DNA from: Strongylocentrotus purpuratus
Taxonomy: Eukaryota > Echinodermata > Echinoidea > Camarodonta > Strongylocentrotidae
Reading direction: 5' to 3'
DNA length: 64,000 bases
NCBI RefSeq assembly: GCF_000002235.5
Contig: NW_022145559.1
Span: 62,001 to 126,000 of the forward strand
In this document: in pieces, positions 62,701 through 64,000 of the stretch
Layout: the number at the start of each line of letters is the position of its first letter
Position numbering within the stretch: the stretch's first letter is position 1
Made by a program: the position numbers and the translations under genes
Notes under the pieces: model-generated
Seen by the model: the letters and a program-made list of their open reading frames with translations, nothing else
Told to the model about the DNA's origin: nothing
Database searches by the model: none

Positions 62701-63592
62701 CTGTCAGTCTGATGTCGTTGAGGATGATTGAAGCAGCCATATATGTGCATGTATGTGTGGGTGGGTGGGTGGGTGTGTATACTTTAGGTATACGGAGTAT
62801 TTAATTATTTAATGAAAGTTTTATTTGTACTGATATGTATTTCAATGGTGCTTTTCTAGTATAGACATTTGAATTTATATTCATAACGTATCTACTTAAT
62901 TAATACAATGAGATAAAAATTGAAAATGGTGGCTGTTTGGGGTGCCTTCTTGGATTTCGGAAAGAGCTCGAGTAGTTTTACTGCTACTTGTGTGTTTAAA
63001 AATGTATTAATAAGTATTTGGTTATGTTCATTATGCTAAAAACATATATTTAGACATTAACATTTTGTATTTGGGTGATCTAGTTGCAAAGCTATAAGAA
63101 ATTCAGGAAATGGCGGCCATTTTCGGCGCCATTTTGGATTTCGGGATGGGCTAAATTGGTTTATAGCTACTTGAGTGTTTCAAATTGATCAAAATGTATT
63201 TTTTATGAATTCAGTACGTATGGCGGCCATTTTAGACGCCATCTTGGATTGCGGAAAACACTCAAAGAAGATATACGAGGACTTTTAGTATGTTAATCTA
63301 GACATATTCCTGGACCTATCCTGAACAAATCAGCTTGTTGTGGAAACTGTACAGGTTTAAGCCTATTTTGACCTAATGCTCTTGGCTACAAGTCTTTCCT
63401 GTTTTTTCTGAATAGCTGTCGAGTGTGAGGGAAGCCCACCAGAGGTCGCCCGTTCATCCACCATGATACTAGGATCAGCGTTTCAAGATATAGCTCTATA
63501 CGTCTGTCGAGATGGTTATATTCCTGACAATGAACCAATCAGCTTCTGCCAGCATTCAGGCATATGGAGTTCACCTAGCTTTACATGTAACG
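50528..63592 (+). CDS. Gene model, copy 2: lectin-sushi receptor ectodomain (partial, runs off right edge)
   Basis: This entry covers the tandem paralogue. The visible exons encode CCP, CCP, CTLD1, CTLD2, CCP and CCP in the same order, phases and lengths as copy 1, except for one codon lost in CTLD1. None of these exons has a stop, frameshift or lost splice dinucleotide. Its first exon must come from the cassette array upstream. Stalk, GAIN and 7TM exons would lie beyond the window. Two large insertions (53.2-55.8 and 58.9-63.4 kb) sit in introns. Coding intactness with intron decay suggests selection on both copies. Confidence 0.7.
51547..51732 (+). CDS. CCP/sushi exon B, copy 2
   Basis: This exon of 62 codons is phase 1-1, with acceptor GATTATCTAG and donor GTAAGA. 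It reads IGCPSPPISAYSELDPPL, TISYRCMSSEYTLLGSS and RCLQDGTWENDPPVCQ. It has the same length as 6286-6471 and the four cysteines are kept. Confidence 0.88.
51733..52641. other. CCP-CTLD intron, copy 2
   Basis: This intron represents the state without the jockey-like LINE found in copy 1. It aligns with copy 1 on both sides of that insertion, for example at TCATTTTTATCCGTGGTATT before the CTLD exon. A short direct repeat, AAACATAGAGCCTTGTT, occurs twice near 52122-52150. No gene is seen. Confidence 0.6.
52642..52878 (+). CDS. CTLD1 first exon (C), copy 2
   Basis: This exon of 79 codons is phase 1-1, with acceptor TATCTCAAAG and donor GTAAGT. It reads NLTCFRANDTERTWEDS, NFCYDNRELL and VWIGAREGLDWKWRQS. 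Compared with copy 1 it lacks one codon, and the region before WIG is strongly changed (TRDNIDANN against TEENLRSPGW) while the flanks are nearly identical. Confidence 0.87.
53428..54642 (+). pseudogene. Penelope-like RT C-terminus and GIY-YIG domain
   Basis: The frame begins with the RT catalytic box YIDDTFVIWPHS (53428). It meets one stop (TGA 53473-53475), then stays open from 53476 to 54642. It has IPFLDVLVTKS, YRKPAHTDRYLHY and a thumb region. Next comes the nuclease, GVYKIPGECGKVYIGETGRN, with catalytic GVY and YIG and an ERRLNEH helix. A proline run and a Pro/Gln/Thr-rich tail end the protein, which is unusual in length and composition. One stop and the missing front make it a broken gene. 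Confidence 0.85.
55127..55330 (+). other. Open coiled-coil-like segment inside the Penelope-like element
   Basis: The frame is open for 67 codons and ends at TGA 55328. It includes TADADPDLASRMQKLENMLA followed by QLVETVHAQPPP, which looks like a short coiled coil. It may be the start of a second, tandem Penelope-like unit, as these elements often occur in partial tandems. It has no identifiable domain. Confidence 0.3.
55934..56086 (+). CDS. CTLD1 second exon (D), copy 2
   Basis: This exon of 51 codons is phase 1-1, with acceptor TTATTAATCAG and donor GTGAGT. It reads SGDCIELSIQNDSGEFAWS and then GDEIGLLCQY. It has the same length as copy 1 and likewise lacks calcium-site motifs. Confidence 0.88.
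56087..56780. other. CTLD1-CTLD2 intron, copy 2
   Basis: The intron aligns with copy 1 (10486-11081) with small indels. No gene is seen. Confidence 0.6.
56781..57053 (+). CDS. CTLD2 first exon (E), copy 2
   Basis: This exon of 91 codons is phase 1-1, with acceptor GCAATCTTTAG and donor GTACGT. It reads DTCFQFLDVSKNC, EECNGRGGFLAEI and AWWIGGYDEDVGRSWYWSDS. It is nearly identical to copy 1; the main change is DEDVG for DVGVG in the loop after WWIGGY. Confidence 0.9.
57054..57787. other. CTLD2 intron, copy 2
   Basis: The intron is AT-rich and partly alignable with copy 1. No gene is visible. Confidence 0.55.
57788..57928 (+). CDS. CTLD2 second exon (F), copy 2, EPS instead of EPN
   Basis: This exon of 47 codons is phase 1-1, with acceptor TTTCTTCAG and donor GTGAGA. 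It reads YEEWSDNEPSSNTEDCVEM and then QYQWNDRPCSVRSRTLCQI. WND and both cysteines are kept but EPN has become EPS. The Asn of EPN is a direct calcium and sugar ligand in mannose-type lectins, so sugar binding by this copy may be lost or altered. Confidence 0.9.
58232..58417 (+). CDS. CCP/sushi exon G, copy 2
   Basis: This exon of 62 codons is phase 1-1, with acceptor ATCTTGGAG and donor GTAAAG. It reads GIPACGDPGEPLHGNRLPD, TLHFTCQEGYTLSGES and RCMNNGAWHHQRPSCE. It is almost identical to copy 1. The acceptor is purine-rich at the end and weaker than in copy 1. Confidence 0.87.
58532..58662 (+). CDS. Candidate alternative terminal exon (secreted form), copy 2
   Basis: After the acceptor TGTTCATGTAG the phase-1 frame reads PRIIITPSITKCLFTPGWIL and on to NPNE, then TGA at 58660. 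It has the same length (131 nt) and stop position as in copy 1, with substitutions but no indels. The Cys in TKCL is shared. Confidence 0.5.
59440..60476 (-). mobile_element. RTE-like LINE 3' fragment, antisense
   Basis: The minus strand encodes KIKRGVRQGRMRN, SIGGVIINNLRYAAETVLCA, NVKKTKSFF, then SVLLYGEERWTINKAMENRI, YRRMMKISWKRKKN and YFGHVKRHQSLLKDVLEG, the RT end of RTE-type elements. The catalytic YADD has become YAAE, and shifts separate the blocks. It is inactive. Confidence 0.8.
60466..62770. repeat. Inner inverted repeat within the large transposon
   Basis: About 95 bp at 60466-60560, with GTGTGCAACCGTGAAGA, pairs with 62675-62770, with TCTTCATGGTTGCACAC. The repeat brackets the decayed gene. 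It may mark a separate smaller element nested in the larger one. Confidence 0.6.
60600..62280 (-). pseudogene. Decayed gene of a widespread invertebrate family (PIN-like, element-associated)
   Basis: Reading the minus strand from 62280, frames give AVTFDQPSYIKAAEIVASQD and VRLGGFHLLMSYLGSIYG. After a long damaged stretch come LTVVSDGYGSATSTK (near 61000), a KAFLANS-like segment, QAEADATTLIVSTAQAVAES and VVVVGTDTDLLVMLV (near 60690, needing small shifts). From memory, proteins with GGFHxxMSxLGSI followed by VxDGYGxxPSTK and a DADTLIV...DTDLLVLL acidic nuclease-like core are common uncharacterised families in aquatic invertebrates. Several stops and shifts show this copy is dead. Confidence 0.5.
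63416..63592 (+). CDS. CCP/sushi exon H, copy 2
   Basis: This exon of 59 codons is phase 1-1, with acceptor TTCTGAATAG and donor GTGAGT. It reads VECEGSPPEVARSS, DIALYVCRDGYIPDNE and SFCQHSGIWSSPSFTCN. The transposon ends only 30 bp before the exon, but the acceptor region matches copy 1. It is the last recognisable exon in the window. Confidence 0.87.
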
Positions 63593-64000
63593 GTGAGTTT
63601 ATATTTATTTAGGTATTTATTGATTCATTTTTTTCTCCATTTAGTTTGTTGTTAATGTATTTATTTATTCTTTGTACAGGGTAGTCTAATGAGAATATAT
63701 ACACTACTTTGTAAGAGAACCATGTGTGTAAGGAAGATAGATTGGTTTGTTTGCTTATTTCACATGACTGCTAAGATAGCATACGTCTGCTTGTAAGTAT
63801 TAAAAGAACCAGGTGACCGACGGCTTTCAATCATTTCCGTGAGACTTGGTAATAACTAATAATAATACAATTTTGACAATAATAGTAATTATAATTTACA
63901 TTTTAAACGCGCCTAATATTTTTTTCTTTGTAATGCCACTTTCTACATAATTGATGTGTGGCTTCAGAGACAATGCTACTTCACCTCGTGTAATTTTGTC
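63593..64000. other. Intron after exon H, copy 2 (right edge)
   Basis: No exon is seen to the right edge. An AAT-like tract occurs near 63855-63900. Continuation of the gene beyond the window is expected. Confidence 0.6.

Larger units (their letters stand above)
58888..63386. mobile_element. 4.5 kb transposon with long inverted repeats and nested insertions
   Basis: Similarity to copy 1 breaks at 58888 and resumes at 63387. The ends are inverted: GCCAAGAGCATTAG at 58889 and CTAATGCTCTTGGC at 63373-63386. The inverted arms extend about 400 bp, including AGGATAGGTCCAGGAAT, GTCTAGATTAACATACTAAA and repeated AATGGCCGCCAT words. The middle holds an RTE-like LINE end and a decayed minus-strand gene. 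No transposase could be identified, so superfamily assignment is open. Confidence 0.75.

Noticed and set aside
1..64000. CRISPR arrays, bacterial operons or viral genes
   Set aside because: No direct repeats with regular spacers were seen, and the multi-exon genes with GT-AG introns show that the DNA is eukaryotic. No viral structural or replication genes were recognised.

Overview
The window is eukaryotic, AT-rich, intron-rich genomic DNA with no operons, rRNA or functional tRNA genes. The combination of sushi/CCP, C-type lectin and adhesion-GPCR exons, several non-LTR retrotransposon clades, a GIY-YIG Penelope-like element, tRNA-derived SINEs and many short foldback elements suggests a marine invertebrate deuterostome such as an echinoderm or hemichordate. 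No species can be named from the sequence alone.

All recognisable host coding sequence is on the + strand and belongs to two tandem copies of one receptor-like gene. Copy 1 (about 1.5-38 kb) has these exons: signal peptide (1621-1687); CCP (5167-5364); CCP (6286-6471); CTLD1 (9694-9933, 10333-10485); CTLD2 (11082-11354, 12006-12146); CCP (12455-12640); CCP (13756-13932); then a hormone-receptor-motif end and GAIN domain (21600-25375), a GPS cleavage motif (25919-26077), and seven membrane segments (27322-37895). Every ectodomain exon is phase 1-1. Joining all these exons gives 3582 nt, one uninterrupted frame of 1193 residues. Two further exons fit the same phase-1 frame: a short exon ending in a conserved stop (12747-12877) and a Ser/Thr/Pro stalk plus single transmembrane helix (15088-15250). 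One locus could therefore make a soluble lectin-sushi protein, a single-pass receptor or an adhesion GPCR. Whether the lectin part and the 7TM part form one gene needs transcript evidence.

Copy 2 (about 45.9 kb to beyond the right edge) repeats the ectodomain exons at 50528-63592 with the same lengths, apart from one lost codon in CTLD1. Upstream of it lies an array of about 2.2 kb units (43.5-50.2 kb). Each main unit carries a core-promoter-like sequence and a 67-nt signal-peptide exon. Three such exons are present: two open, one of them inverted, and one with a premature stop.

The rest is mostly transposable elements. Copy 1 introns hold a jockey-like LINE (7.2-9.57 kb), an antisense CR1-like LINE (15.3-17.26 kb), an antisense L1/Tx1-like fragment (17.5-18.7 kb), a CR1/L2-like LINE (27.75-30.85 kb) and a decayed L1/Tx1-like LINE (34.0-37.4 kb). 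The end of that last LINE and the following intron are duplicated at 39.08-40.70 kb. Copy 2 introns hold a Penelope-like element (53.2-55.8 kb) and a 4.5 kb element with long inverted repeats (58.9-63.4 kb), which contains an RTE-like fragment and a decayed protein gene of a family widespread in invertebrates. The left edge (1-709) is a 51-bp minisatellite.
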